NCBI GenBank assembly: GCA_963728835.1
Contig: CAVSKZ010000002.1
Coordinates: 434,001-498,000 of the forward strand
Length of the DNA: 64,000 nt
Direction: 5' to 3'
Source: VRUE01 sp963728835
GTDB lineage: Bacteria; Actinomycetota; Thermoleophilia; Solirubrobacterales; 70-9
Shown one piece after another: positions 54,259-63,434 of the stretch; the stretch's first letter is position 1, and the number at the start of each line of letters is the position of its first letter. The notes beneath the pieces were generated by a model. It searched no databases and was not told the DNA's origin. It saw only the letters and a list, made by a program, of their open reading frames with translations. A program made the position numbers and the translations under genes.

Positions 54259-55130
54259 TCAGCGACCGTTGCGGGCGAGCTCTCGGGCGAGCGCCAGGGC
54301 CTCCTCAAGGTCGCCGAAGCGGATCTCGACCGCGACTCCCTCTCCCCTCGGTCGCACCCTGACCTCCTGGCCGAACGCCGACTCGAGCTCATCGGTCGCA
54401 TCGCGGATCGCCGCAGCCTGCTCGACCGACACCGGCGCCCGGGAACCGCTCTTCTTTCTTGGCTGGCCAGCCAGCTTAGCCCGGTTCTCGGTCTCGCGGA
54501 CCGACCAGCCCCCGCGGGCGGCGTCGCGGGCAAGCCGCCTGCGCACGTCGTTGCCGTCGGCGAGGAGGATCGCCTTGCCGTGGCCTTCGCTGAGCTCGCC
54601 CGACTCGAGCAGGCCGAGAGCCTCGTCGGGAAGGTCGAGCAAGCGGATCAGGTTGGAGACGGCGGGGCGGCTGCGTCCGACGCGGCGGGCCAGCTCCTCC
54701 TTGGAGAGGCCGAGGTCGTCGACCAGGGCGGCGCAGGCCCTTGCCTCGTCGACGGGGTTGAGATCCTCGCGGACCATGTTCTCGATCAGGGCCACCTGGA
54801 GGCGCTCGGCCAGCTCCTGGTCGCGGACGACCGCGGGGACCTTGTCCAGGCCCGCGGCCTGCGCGGCGCGCCAGCGCCGCTCGCCGGCGATCAGCTCGTA
54901 GCTGCCGTCGGGCAAGGGGCGGACGAGCAGCGGCTGCACGACTCCGTTGGCCTCGATCGAGGAGGCAGAGCCCGGCGAGCGCCTCGGGGTCGATCTTCGT
55001 CCGCGGCTGGTTCGGGTTCGGCTTGATCAGCTCGACCGGCAGCTCGCGCAGCTCGCCGGCGTCCCCGGCCGTCGCCTCCGGGAGGATCGCGGCGAGGCCG
55101 CTGCCGAGACCGCGCGGCGGCCTTAGCCAC
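54259..55130 (-). CDS. parB: Chromosome partitioning protein ParB, frame broken twice
   Basis: CTP-dependent parS-binding clamp. GTG 55130 overlaps the parA end. Motifs: GLGSGLAAILPE, VELIKPNPNQPRTKIDPEAL, YELIAGERRWRAAQAAG (CTP-binding GERRxRA), ALIENMVREDLNPVDEA, and the helix-turn-helix LSKEELARRVGRSRPAVSNL. Breaks near 55115 and 54955 (CTCTGCCTCC) are repaired by one-base removal each, giving 289 residues. No parS (TGTTTCACGTGAAACA) was found by eye in the window; a partial match, TTTCACGTGGAAC, lies near 58533. Confidence 0.9.
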
Positions 55131-55882
55131 GGGTCGCGAGCTCCTCGGCGAGGGCGCGGTAGGCGTCGGAGCCGCGGGAGTCGGGGCGAGTGCTCGGTCA
55201 CGGGCAGACCATAGCTCGGCGCCTCGGCGACCCTGACGCTGCGCGGGATGACCGTCTCGAAGACCATCTCGGGGAAGTGCTGGCGCAGTTCCCGCTCGAC
55301 GTCCTGCGCCAGGCGGGTGCGCTCGTCGTGCATGGTGACCAAGAGACCCGACACCTCCAGTCGCGGGTTGAGCTCGCGGCGGATCATCGCCAGCGTGTCG
55401 AGGAACTGGACCAGGCCCTCGAGCGCCAGGTACTCGGCCTGGACCGGGACGATCACCCGGTCGGCGGCGGCCAGCGCGTTGACGCTGACCGGTCCCAGCG
55501 AGGGCGGGCAGTCGAGCAGCGTGTAGGCGAAGCGCTCGCGCACCGGGCCGAGCCGCTCGCGCAGCCGCGTCTCGGAGCCCTCGATCCGCGGCAGCTCGAC
55601 CGCGGCGCCGGCGAGGTCGCGGTTGGCGGGGACCAGCCAGAGGTTGTCGGGGCCGGCCGGCCGCGCCGCCTCGGCGACCGAGACGTCGCCGATCAGGCAG
55701 TCGTAGGAGGAGGGGTGCAGGTCGCGCTCGCCGCCGAGGGCGACCGTCGCGTTGCACTGCGGATCGAGGTCGACGAGCAGGGTCTGGGAGCCCGACGCGG
55801 CGACGCAGGCGGCGACGTTGACCGCGGTCGTCGTCTTGCCGACACCGCCCTTCTGGTTCGAGATCGCGTAGACGACGCCCAT
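55123..55882 (-). CDS. parA: Chromosome partitioning ATPase ParA, frame broken once
   Basis: Deviant Walker ATPase driving origin segregation with ParB. Motifs: SNQKGGVGKTTTAVNVAA, LLVDLDPQCNAT, TLLDCPPSLG and VIPRSVRVAEAPSYGLPV. The frame shifts near 55187 in TCGCCCCGAC; removing one C continues as DSRGSDAYRALAEELATRG and stops at 55123, giving 252 residues, normal for Soj-type ParA. It overlaps parB and is 19 bp from rsmG. Confidence 0.93.
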
Positions 55883-55901
55883 GTCGGGCGCAGACTAGCG
55901 C

Positions 55902-56537
55902 CTAGCCGCGCGGGCGCTTCTTGGCCATTCCCGCTCGGCGCGGCAATCCGGCGGGGGTGGGACCGGACTTGCGGAGGACGTGCAGGTGGCGGTGCTCGCT
56001 GCCCGCATAGGGGCCGACGTGGAGGATCTGCTCAGGCTGCATCGCCAGGCCCTCGGCCGCGCGGGCGAGCTGCGCCTCCTCCTCGGGGTCGCGCTTGCCC
56101 TTCCAGGCGACGAGGACGCCTCCCGCTTCGAGCAGGGGCGAGGCGAGCTCGGCCAGGGTGGAGAGCCGGCCGACCGCGCGGGCCGTGACGGCCGCGTAGG
56201 CCTCGCGACCCTCTGCCTGCGCCAGCTCCTCCGAGCGCAGGTTGAGGACCCGGGCGTTGCCGATCGCCGCGGCGTCGATCGCGCGCTGGATGAACTCGCA
56301 CTTGCGGCCTACGGACTCGATCAGGTCGAGCTGCGCGGTCGGCAGCGCAACCGCCAGGACGAGCCCCGGAAACCCCGCTCCAGAGCCAATATCGGCGATT
56401 CTCGGAGCGTCTCGAAGGCCTTGCACCTCGAGACCGGTGAGGCTGTCGGCGACGTGGACCTTCCAGGCGCGCCCAGGGTCGGTGACCGAGCTGACCGAGG
56501 CCCGCTCCTCGGCAAGCAGGCGAAGGACGGTCTCCAT
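55902..56537 (-). CDS. rsmG: 16S rRNA (guanine-N7) methyltransferase RsmG
   Basis: Methylates G527 of 16S rRNA. The 211-residue product has WKVHVADSLTGL, the SAM-binding IADIGSGAGFPGLVLAVALP, LIESVGRKCEFIQRA and VTARAVGRLSTLAELASPLL. It is intact, in the classical position between khpB and parA. The N-terminus from 56537 is short relative to some homologues; no better start codon is evident. The C-terminal basic tail ends MAKKRPRG. Confidence 0.93.
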   Translation of the reverse strand: METVLRLLAEERASVSSVTDPGRAWKVHVADSLTGLEVQGLRDAPRIADIGSGAGFPGLVLAVALPTAQLDLIESVGRKCEFIQRAIDAAAIGNARVLNLRSEELAQAEGREAYAAVTARAVGRLSTLAELASPLLEAGGVLVAWKGKRDPEEEAQLARAAEGLAMQPEQILHVGPYAGSEHRHLHVLRKSGPTPAGLPRRAGMAKKRPRG

Positions 56538-56650
56538 CGCCGCCCTTGCCGCGGGGTCGAGGCCGAGGCGGCGGTTCCGGGCTCACAGCAATGGATCGTG
56601 CTTCGCTCGCGGCGCGAAGAACCAGATATGCACGCTTGCCCGCTCCGCGC

Positions 56651-57133
56651 TCACTCGGTGACGAGCGGTGCGACGACGACGCAGCGGTGGGGCTCGTCGC
56701 CTTCGCTGTAGGTCTCGACGCCGGAGCGGTCCTTGAGGTGCTCGTGGACGACCCGGCGCTCCTGCGCGCTCATCGGATCCATCTCGACCGAGTGGCTGTC
56801 GTTCAGCGCCTGCTCGGCAGCTCGGTCCGCGCGGGCAGTCAGCGTCTCCCGGCGCCGCTCCCGGTAGCCGGCCGCGTCGACGACGACCCGTTTGCGGTCG
56901 CGGAGGCCGCGGAAGGCGGCCTGGTAGGCGAGCAGCTGCAGCGCGTCGATCGTCTGCCCCCGTTTGCCGATCAGCAGCCCGTAGTCGTCGTCCCCCTCGA
57001 TCGAAGCCGTGATCCGGTCGTCGTCCTCGACGATCTCGACCTCGCCATCCAAATCGAGCTCGTCGAGAACGCCCTCGACAAGCTCCCTCACCCGCTCTGC
57101 CGGCTCCGCAGGCCAGTCCGCGATCTCACCCAT
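56651..57133 (-). CDS. khpB: RNA-binding KH-R3H protein KhpB/Jag
   Basis: 160 residues from ATG 57133; the longer frame enters element A4. The KH domain has the GxxG loop in DYGLLIGKRGQTIDALQLLA; the R3H domain has SAQERRVVHEHLKD with the Arg-x3-His pair. The Jag N-terminal domain is absent, as in the short actinobacterial form. It is an RNA chaperone linked to cell division in other bacteria. It lies between yidC and rsmG but is separated from yidC by 385 bp of repeats. Confidence 0.92.
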   Translation of the reverse strand: MGEIADWPAEPAERVRELVEGVLDELDLDGEVEIVEDDDRITASIEGDDDYGLLIGKRGQTIDALQLLAYQAAFRGLRDRKRVVVDAAGYRERRRETLTARADRAAEQALNDSHSVEMDPMSAQERRVVHEHLKDRSGVETYSEGDEPHRCVVVAPLVTE

Positions 57134-57164
57134 GGCGGTGAGTCTATTAGCGAGGAGGTGTTGG

Positions 57165-57258
57165 CGCGGCGGGTCCTGTCGCCGCAGGGGACCCACCACC
57201 CCCTCCGGTCGCTAAAGCGTCCTCGGGGGCGGTTCCCCCTACGACGCCACCCCCCGCG
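57165..57258. repeat. Inverted-repeat element A4
   Basis: Opposite orientation to A2. The left end cgcggcgggtcctgtc and right end gccaccccccgcg (one base altered from the usual ACCCGC) enclose a stem and the centre GGTCGCTAAAGCGTCCTC, nearly identical to A2 and A3. It sits 31 bp upstream of the khpB start. With C2 it occupies much of gap 57134-57518. The intervening 57259-57381 shows no gene. Confidence 0.85.
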
Positions 57259-57381
57259 AGAGAAGCTCGCAAAGAGACATCTCCTGATCCCGGCGAGCTT
57301 GAGAATGCGCCTAGGGACCGAGCAGCCCTAGATCCCGGAGCTCGCCCAGGGCTGGGACGAGAAAGCTTGTGTGGGCCGAAA

Positions 57382-57516
57382 AAGCCCGGCGGGGAGGGGT
57401 CTGGGGATCCTCGCGAAGCGGCCCCCGGCAAGGTGATTATGGGCCGCGAAGCCGCTCGAGGTTGCACCGCCGCCAGGCGGTGCAATGGGATCCCCAGACC
57501 CCTCCCCGCCGGGCTT
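57382..57516. repeat. Inverted-repeat element C2
   Basis: A perfect 29-bp stem (57382-57410 with 57488-57516), the longest exact stem in the window. The interior shares TCGCGAAGCGGC, GGTGATT, GGTTGCACCGC and GCGGTGC with C1 in order, while the arms are unrelated. It starts two bases beyond the yidC stop. Confidence 0.87.
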
Positions 57517-57518
57517 GC

Positions 57519-58268
57519 CTACCGCCGCTTCTTCTTTTTCCTAGGCGACGGCGGAGGCGGTTTCGCCGCCTGAATCTCCGCCGGCGTGGCCACCTGAGGC
57601 GCCGGGATCAGCTTCTGGATCGTGTACTGCTGGCCGATCGTCCAGACGTTGGTGGTGATCCAGTAGAGGACGAGGCCGGCCGGGAAGTTGATCACGAAGG
57701 GGACGAAGATCAGCGGCAGGACGAACATCATCATCCGCTGGCTTTTGTCGGCGGTGACCGCCATCACCATCCCGGAGATCAGCTGCGTGCCGACGTAGAG
57801 GACCAGCAGGGCGATCAGTTCGCCCCCGGTGGCCTTGGTCGTCAGGTCGCTGATGAAGAGGAAGGAGGCTTCCGAGCCGCATTCGCCCGCCTTGCAGCCG
57901 ATGTCGTCGGGAAGCTCGTTCTGCAGCAGGTAGAAGAGCGTGATGAAGACCGGCAGCTGCGCCAGCAGCGGGATGCAGGAGGCAAAGGGGTTGACTTTGT
58001 TCTCCTGGTAGAAGCGCATCATCTCCTGCTGCATGCGCTGACGGTCGTTTTTGTATTTGGCCTGGATCTCTTTGATCTGCGGCTGCAGCGCCTGCAGCGC
58101 CCGCATGCCTTTCAGCTGTTTGTAGGTGAGGGGGATCAGCAGCGCCCGCGTCACGATCGTCAGCGCGATGATCGCGCTCCCCCAGCTGAGGCCGACGCTG
58201 TCATGGAAGAACTTGAGGACTTCGTTGGCGATGTCGATCAGCGGCTGGAGGATGTTCGCCGGGATCAT
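57519..58268 (-). CDS. yidC: Membrane protein insertase YidC
   Basis: Inserts and folds membrane proteins. The 249-residue short form, without the Gram-negative periplasmic domain, has five membrane helices. It starts VGLSWGSAIIALTIVTRALL, then has the cytoplasmic coiled-coil loop PQIKEIQAKYKNDRQRMQQE with NKVNPFASCIPLLAQLPVFI, and ends in a basic tail (PRKKKKRR). The conserved hydrophilic-groove Arg is in TIVTRALLIP. Its ATG overlaps the yidD stop (ATGA). Confidence 0.95.
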   Translation of the reverse strand: MIPANILQPLIDIANEVLKFFHDSVGLSWGSAIIALTIVTRALLIPLTYKQLKGMRALQALQPQIKEIQAKYKNDRQRMQQEMMRFYQENKVNPFASCIPLLAQLPVFITLFYLLQNELPDDIGCKAGECGSEASFLFISDLTTKATGGELIALLVLYVGTQLISGMVMAVTADKSQRMMMFVLPLIFVPFVINFPAGLVLYWITTNVWTIGQQYTIQKLIPAPQVATPAEIQAAKPPPPSPRKKKKRR

Positions 58269-58537
58269 GTGTGCACCTCACCGTGGTGGGCGGCGGGATC
58301 GACCGGACCGACTCGCAGCGTGAAGCGCTCGGGGACCGGGTCGAAGCCGCCATGGCTGAAGGGGTTGCAGCGCAGCAGGCGCCAGGTACCGAGAAGGGCG
58401 CCGCGCAGGGCGCCGAAGCGCTGCACGGACTCCGCCGCGTAGGCGGAGCAGGTCGGCTCGTAGCGGCAGCGGCGGGGAATCGCGGGAGAGATCCAGCGCT
58501 GGTAGGCGGCGATCAGGGCAAGGAGCGGCCGTTTCAC
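58265..58537 (-). CDS. yidD: Membrane protein insertion efficiency factor YidD
   Basis: 90 residues from GTG 58537, giving the family start VKRPLLALIAAYQRWISP. Conserved segments: CRYEPTCSAYAAESVQRFG (Cys-rich motif) and LLRCNPFSHGGFDPVPE. The open frame continues upstream only through the damaged end of rnpA. It forms the rnpA-yidD-yidC chain with overlapping starts and stops. Confidence 0.92.
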   Translation of the reverse strand: MKRPLLALIAAYQRWISPAIPRRCRYEPTCSAYAAESVQRFGALRGALLGTWRLLRCNPFSHGGFDPVPERFTLRVGPVDPAAHHGEVHT

Positions 58538-58898
58538 GTGGAACGGCTCCCCTGTCGCCGCGCAGCGCCTCTTCGATGCTTCCCCCCACTCCCGCAGCTG
58601 CCGTCGCGCTCGATCAGCCGCCGATCTCGGGCCGGGCGACGAGGACGAAGTCATGACCGGCGGGAAGCTGGTCGGAGAGGGCCCAAAATGCCTCGCGCAG
58701 GACCCGCTTGACCCGGTTGCGGTCGACGGCGCCGCCGATCTTGCGACTCACCGAGACGCCGAGCCTCACTTCGTCGGCCTCTTCGCTCTTGCGGGGAAAG
58801 CTGTAGAGGACGAGGTAGCGGGTCGCATGTGATGATCCGTCGCGGTAGACGCGGTCGAACTCGCCGCTGCGCGAGAGCCGGCGGCGCTTCGCCGCCAT
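58534..58898 (-). CDS. rnpA: Ribonuclease P protein component, 3' end broken twice
   Basis: Protein cofactor of the RNase P ribozyme. Intact N-terminal part: RLSRSGEFDRVYRDGSS, VRLGVSVSRKIGGAVDRNRV and KRVLREAFW (the conserved RNR core). As written, a TGA follows PEIGG after 94 residues. Removing one base near 58623 (GGCGGCTGA) and one in the G-run near 58595 extends it to 120 residues, the usual length, with a stop that overlaps the yidD GTG. The start lies immediately after rpmH. Confidence 0.87.
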
Positions 58899-59033
58899 CT
58901 ACGGGGTGAGGCGCTTCCGGCCTTTGCGGCGCCGGCGCTTGAGGATCGCCCGGCCGCCCCGGGTGCTCATACGCGCCCGGAACCCGTGGGTCTTCGCCCG
59001 CTTCCGCTTCTTCGGCTGATAAGTCCGCTTCAT
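58899..59033 (-). CDS. rpmH: 50S ribosomal protein L34
   Basis: 44 residues from ATG 59033: MKRTYQPKKRKRAKTHGF and then MSTRGGRAILKRRRRKGRKR, the invariant L34 pattern. It is first in the leftward rpmH-rnpA-yidD-yidC run and divergent from dnaA, the classical origin-proximal arrangement. The stop and the rnpA start are adjacent without spacer. Confidence 0.97.
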   Translation of the reverse strand: MKRTYQPKKRKRAKTHGFRARMSTRGGRAILKRRRRKGRKRLTP

Positions 59034-59134
59034 CGGCCGTCGCAGTATACGGACGAGGAAGAAAAGCTTCTCCCAGGAGGCCCTGCGGGATCCCGGCTCG
59101 TGATCCAGCTGCAAAACATGCCGGGGCCGCCCCT

Positions 59135-59216
59135 CCCGCGGGTGGCATGGGGTAGGGGGGTCGAGGACGTACACCTCGCCCGCAGTGCCCCCCTGCCCCA
59201 TGACAGGACCCGCGGG
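59135..59216. repeat. Inverted-repeat element A5 (rpmH-dnaA gap)
   Basis: Outer ends cccgcgggt (59135-59143) and acccgcggg (59208-59216) are exact complements. Inside, atggggtagggggg pairs with cccccctgccccat at 13 of 14 positions, and GACAGGACCC marks the family-A right end. It lies in the 264-bp space between divergent rpmH and dnaA. No DnaA box was seen in this gap. Confidence 0.82.
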
Positions 59217-59297
59217 CCAACACCCCCGGCAAGCTTTCTCCGGCATTTGCGGCGGGCCTGGTGTCGCTGCCTCCCCCCGTCGCTATGGTCGCCAGCG

Positions 59298-60704
59298 GTG
59301 CGACGACCGGGCGGCGAAATCCGAGCTCGACCGTACCTGGGGGGAAGTCCAGGAGCGGCTGCGCGCGTCTGTGCCGCCGTCCACCTTCCAGCTCTGGCTG
59401 GAGCCGCTGAAAGTCTCGGGCGCACGGGCGGGTGTCCTCTACCTCTCGGCGCCCGACAACATCCGCGCCTGGGCCGAGCGCCGCTACGCCGGCCTGATTC
59501 GCGAGGCGCTGAGAGCCGAGCGATTCCGATCTCGCCGACGTCAGCTTCGCCGAGGGCGGGAACGAGAGCGCGGCCGGAGCCGGTGCCGATCTCGATCTCA
59601 ACGTCAACTACACCTTCGACCGGTTCGTGATCGGCGAGGGCAACCGCGTCGCCCACGGTGCCGCTCTCGCCGTAGCCGAGGCGCCGTCGGAGGCCTACAA
59701 CCCCCTCTTTCTCCACGGCCCGCCGGGTCTCGGCAAGACCCATCTCCTGGTCGCGATCGCCAACTACCTCGCCGCTTCGGCACCCGCCCTCGGCGTCCGC
59801 TACACCACCGCCGAGCGCTTCACCAACGAGTTCGTCACGGCTCTGCGCACACAGGGCGCAGAGGAGTTCAAGCGTCGCTACCGAGACCTCGACGTGCTGC
59901 TCGTCGACGACGTCCAGTTCCTCGAGGGCAAGCGCCATACCGAGGACGAGTTCTTCCACACCTTCAACGCGCTCTACGAGGGCGGCAGCCAGATCGTCCT
60001 CTCCGCAGACCGCATTCCAAGCGAGCTCTCGACCCTCGAGACGCGGCTGCGCGACCGCTTCGAGTGGGGCCTGACGGTCGCGGTCGAGCCTCCCAACCTG
60101 GCAACTCGCCTCACCGTCCTGCGCCGCCTCGTCAGCGAGGCCGGGATCGACACCGAGGGCGACGTCCTTGCCGAGCTGGCGCAGCGGATCGACGCCAACG
60201 TACGCCAGCTCCACGGAGCGCTCACCCGCGTCATCGCCCATGCCTCGCTCACCGCCAAGCCGCTCAGCACCGAGCTGATCGACGCCGTGATTCCGAAGAC
60301 GCTCGCGCTCCCGCGAACCCAGCCAGATCGAGGAGATCCAGCAGCGTGTCTCCGTCGCCTTCGGCATCTCCCGCGCCGAGCTCGTCGGCTCGACTCGCGC
60401 CGCGACCCCGCTGCGCGCCCGCCAGGTCGCGATCTACCTCACTCGCGAGCTGACCGACCTCTCGCTTCCCCAGATCGGACGGCTCTACGGCGGGCGAGAT
60501 CACTCGACCGTGCTCAACTCAATCCGCCGGATCGAAGCTCAGTGCGGCGAGGACACCCAGCTCGCCTCCCGGGTCGAGCAGCTGCGCATCCGCAATCCAC
60601 AGCAACGCCCACAGACTCCGCCTGACGGCCGACGCCGGTGTAAGAATCAGTGCCCCTCCACAGAGCAGCCCACAACCCGCGAAGCCATTGCCGAAGCGGC
60701 GTAG
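59298..60704 (+). CDS. dnaA: Chromosomal replication initiator DnaA, frame broken three times
   Basis: Origin-binding AAA+ initiator. Domain I: ELDRTWGEVQERLRASVPPS. AAA+: Walker A LHGPPGLGKTHLLVAIANYL and Walker B VLLVDDVQFLEGKRHTEDEF. Domain IV DNA-binding signature: GGRDHSTVLNSIRRIE. Breaks near 59308, 59523 and 60318 are each repaired by one-base removal, giving 467 residues. With the first repair, GTG 59298 becomes a suitable start; no ATG fits. The C-terminal 40 residues beyond the usual end are Gln/Pro-rich and the exact end is uncertain. Confidence 0.9.
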
Positions 60705-60728
60705 CCCTCGCTTTCGCGCTTTTCCACA
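60593..60728. other. Candidate oriC: DnaA-box-like cluster before dnaN
   Basis: TTTTCCACA (60720-60728) matches the DnaA box TTATCCACA at eight of nine positions and CAATCCACA (60593-60601) at seven. Weaker CCTCCACA and GCCCACA words lie between. The cluster overlaps the dnaA 3' end and the 57-bp gap before dnaN, the usual actinobacterial origin position. No extended AT-rich unwinding element is obvious. Confidence 0.4.
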
Positions 60729-60761
60729 AGCCCTAATCCAACTCAAGAAGGCATTCACCAC

Positions 60762-61871
60762 TTGAAGCTGAAAACCAAACGCGACGAGCTCGTCGCCAAG
60801 CTCTCGGTCGTCTCCCGCGCCGTCTCGACCCGCGCCGCGACCCAGTCGCTCTCGGGAATCCTGATCGGTGTCGAGGAAGGCGGCGTCAGCCTCTGCGCGA
60901 CCGATCTCGAGATGGGCCTGAAGACCGAGTCTCGAGGCCGAGGCCGACGGCACCGGCTCGGTCCTGCTTCCCGGCCGCCTCCTGGCCGAGCTCGCGCGCT
61001 CGCTCGGCGACCCGACGGTGGAGATCGAGCTGCGCGAGGCCGAGCGCGACGTCGAGATTCGCAGCGGCGGCTCCAGCTTCCACCTGCGGGTCCTTCCCAG
61101 CGAGGACTTTCCCAAGCTGCCGGACGAGGAGGGCGAGCCGCTTGACGATCCCGGCAGCGGCGCTGGCGGCGACCGTCGATTTGGTTGCCCGCGCCGCATC
61201 CCGCGACGACATGCGGCCGGTGCTGACCGGGGTCCTGGTCAGCGCCAGCGGCTCCGAGATGACGATGGTCGCAACCGACTCCTACCGGCTCGCGGTAAAG
61301 CGCACCGAGCTCGAGCAGGAGATCGGCGGCGAGCTCGAGGCGAACATCCCGGCCCGGGCCCTGCGCGAGCTCGGGCGCATCGTCTCCAGCCGACGGCGTC
61401 GAGACGGTCTCGGTGGCCCTGCTCCGCAACCAGGCCGTCTTCAAGGCAGGGGAGATCGTCCTCAACACGAGGTTGATCGACGGCCAGTTCCCCAACTTTC
61501 GACAACTCCTGCCGGAGTCCTACGAGCACGACGTCAGATTGCCGCGACCGGAGCTGCTCGACGTCACTCGTCGCGTCAGCCAGCTCGCCCAGCGCAACGC
61601 TCCGTTGCGACTCTCGCTCTCCCCGGGCGAGCTGACCGTGGCCGCATCGACTCCCGACGTCGGCGACGCCGAAGAGACGATGCCGGCGGCGTTCGAGGGC
61701 GAGCCGCTGGAGATCGGCTTCAACCCCGATTTCCTGCGGGAGGGCATCGAAAGCGTCGAGGGCGACGAGGTGATGCTTCGCTTGATCTCGCCGCTGCGGC
61801 CGGGGCTGCTGCAGCCGGTCGACAACGAAGACTTCCGCTACCTGGTGATGCCGATCCGCCTCAACGTCTGA
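60762..61871 (+). CDS. dnaN: DNA polymerase III beta sliding clamp, frame broken three times
   Basis: Ring-shaped processivity clamp. From TTG 60762: LKTKRDELVAKLSVVSRAVS and SGILIGVEEGGVSLCATDLE (domain 1), MVATDSYRLAVKRTEL (domain 2), and the conserved C-terminus LRPGLLQPVDNEDFRYLVMP followed by IRL. Breaks near 60934, 61143 and 61392 each need one base removed; the repaired protein has 368 residues, the standard length. It is essential and normally single copy, so real loss is not credible. Confidence 0.92.
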
Positions 61872-61881
61872 GGTTGGCTGG

Positions 61882-62975
61882 ATGCTGGTCACGGCCGTCG
61901 AAGCGAGGCCGCTGCGGAGCCTGGCGCAGGCGCGGGTCGAGCTCGGCCCGGGAATCGTCAGCCTCGTCGGTCCCAACGGGATCGGCAAGACGAACCTGCT
62001 CGAGGCCCTCTACTTCGCCCTCACCGGCCGCTCCTTCCGAACCGGCGACCGCCGCGACCTGATCCCGTTCGGCGAGTCCTTCGCCCGCGCCGAAGCGACG
62101 GTGCGCGACGACGACGGCATCGAGCGCCGGCTGCTCGCCTCGGTGAGCCGGGCCGAAGGCCGCCGCCACCTGCTCGACGGCAGCGCCGCCGACCCGGCCG
62201 CGATCTCCCACAGCCGTCCCCCTGTGGCCGTCTTCTCTCCCGACCGGCTGGCTCTGGTCAAGGGCCCTCCGGCGGAACGCCGCGCCCACCTCGACGGCTT
62301 CGTCGCCGCCCGCTGGCCCGCCCGCGCCGACCTGCGCAAGCGCTTCGGACAGGCGCTCGCGCAGCGCAACGCCCTGGTCGCCCGCATCGCCTCGGGTCGC
62401 GCAGCGCCCGCCGATCTCGACGTCTGGGACGCGACTATGGCCGAGGCGGCCTCCGCGCTGGTCGAGGCCCGCGCGGAGGCGGTCGCCGAGCTGGCGCAGC
62501 CCTTTGCCGAGCGCGGCGGAGGAGCTGGGGCTGGAGGGCGCCGCGACGATCGAGTACGCGCCCCGCGCCGCCGGGTCCGCCGAGGAGATCCGCGCCGGCC
62601 TGGCCGAGCGCCGCGAGGCCGACCTCCGCCTCGGCCGCAGTTCCTGGGGCCCCCACCTCGACGAGCTGAAGATCGAGCGCGAGCGCCGCTCGCTGCGCCG
62701 CTACGGCTCGCAGGGCCAGCAGCGCGCTGCGCTTCTCGCCCTTCTCTTCGCCGAGCGCGACGCGCTGCTGCGCGCTCGGCGCAGTCGCGCCGCTGCTGCT
62801 GCTCGACGACGTCATGAGCGAGCTCGACCCGGGACGCCGGGAGCGCCTGGTCGAGCGACTCGCGGGCGGCGGGCAGGCACTGATCACGGCGGCCTCGATG
62901 GACTCCCTGCCGGAGCGGGCAAGCGGTTCCGTCGTGCGGATGCCACTCGCCCTCAGCGAGGCTGCGGCGGCGTGA
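61882..62975 (+). CDS. recF: DNA replication and repair protein RecF, frame broken twice
   Basis: SMC-like ATPase that loads RecA at gaps. Walker A LVGPNGIGKTNLLEALYF; signature region YGSQGQQRAALLALLFAERD; Walker B LLLLDDVMSELDPGRRERL. Breaks near 62512 (CGCGGCGGAG) and 62778 (CGCGCTCGG) are repaired by one-base removals, giving 363 residues. It starts 10 bp after dnaN, and its TGA overlaps the GTG of dciA. Confidence 0.92.
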
Positions 62976-63278
62976 GCCGGCGAAGAGCGCCCCGGCCCGC
63001 CGCGACGGCGCTGCGTGCCGCCCTCGAGCGAGGCGGCACCGAAGACCCCACTTGCCGCCCTCCAGGCGGCCTGGGCGGAGGCCGTGGGCGAGCAGATCGC
63101 CGCCGTCGCCAGCCCCGTCTCAGAGCGTGCGGGGGAGGTCTTGGTGGCCTGCTCGGATTCCGTCTGGGCGCAGGAGTTGGATTTGATGCAAGGACAGCTC
63201 CTGGAGCGCCTCGAGGAGCGCCTCGGAGAGCAGGCGCCGCGGAGTTTGCGGTTCCGTGTCGAAGATGACCGAAAGTAA
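62972..63278 (+). CDS. dciA: DciA (DUF721) helicase-loading factor, frame broken once
   Basis: DciA-type proteins associate with DnaB and are the presumed ancestral bacterial helicase loaders. From GTG 62972 (overlapping the recF stop), residues about 25-95 form the DUF721 domain: LAALQAAWAEAVGEQIA, ASPVSERAGEVLVACSDSVW and AQELDLMQGQLLERLEERLG. The break near 63033 (GAGGCGGCACC) needs one G removed, giving 101 residues. Position between recF and gyrB is classical for actinobacteria. A DnaC/DnaI-like ATPase is also present at 15.6 kb. Confidence 0.87.
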
Positions 63279-63371
63279 TTTAAAATATGACTGATTTGCA
63301 GGGATTTTTGCTTGCCTTGACCGGTCTTCGAGGGACCCGAACTGGTATCCTTATGTCAACTTGCGTTTCGG

Positions 63372-63407
63372 CCCCGATCCTGTGCGGCACGCGCCCGCGG
63401 GTCGGGG
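63372..63407 (+). promoter_or_regulatory. Terminator-like hairpin in the gyrB leader
   Basis: CCCCGATCC pairs with GGGTCGGGG (one T-G pair) and is followed at once by TTTTCT, the form of an intrinsic terminator, 28 bp before the gyrB start. It could be an attenuator or simply terminate recF-dciA transcripts. A -10-like TAAAAT at 63281-63286 lies upstream, so a gyrB transcript starting there would cross it. Confidence 0.45.
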
Positions 63408-63434
63408 TTTTCTATGAGAGCGGGAAGGGACTAA

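Noticed and set aside
58533..58545. A parS site near yidD (TTTCACGTGGAAC)
   Set aside because: It matches only part of the 16-bp parS consensus and lies across the rnpA-yidD overlap; it is noted in the parB entry but is too weak to annotate.
58614..58898. A naturally truncated 94-residue RnpA
   Set aside because: Two one-base removals give the normal 120-residue length and a stop overlapping the yidD start, as in the rest of this tightly overlapped operon.
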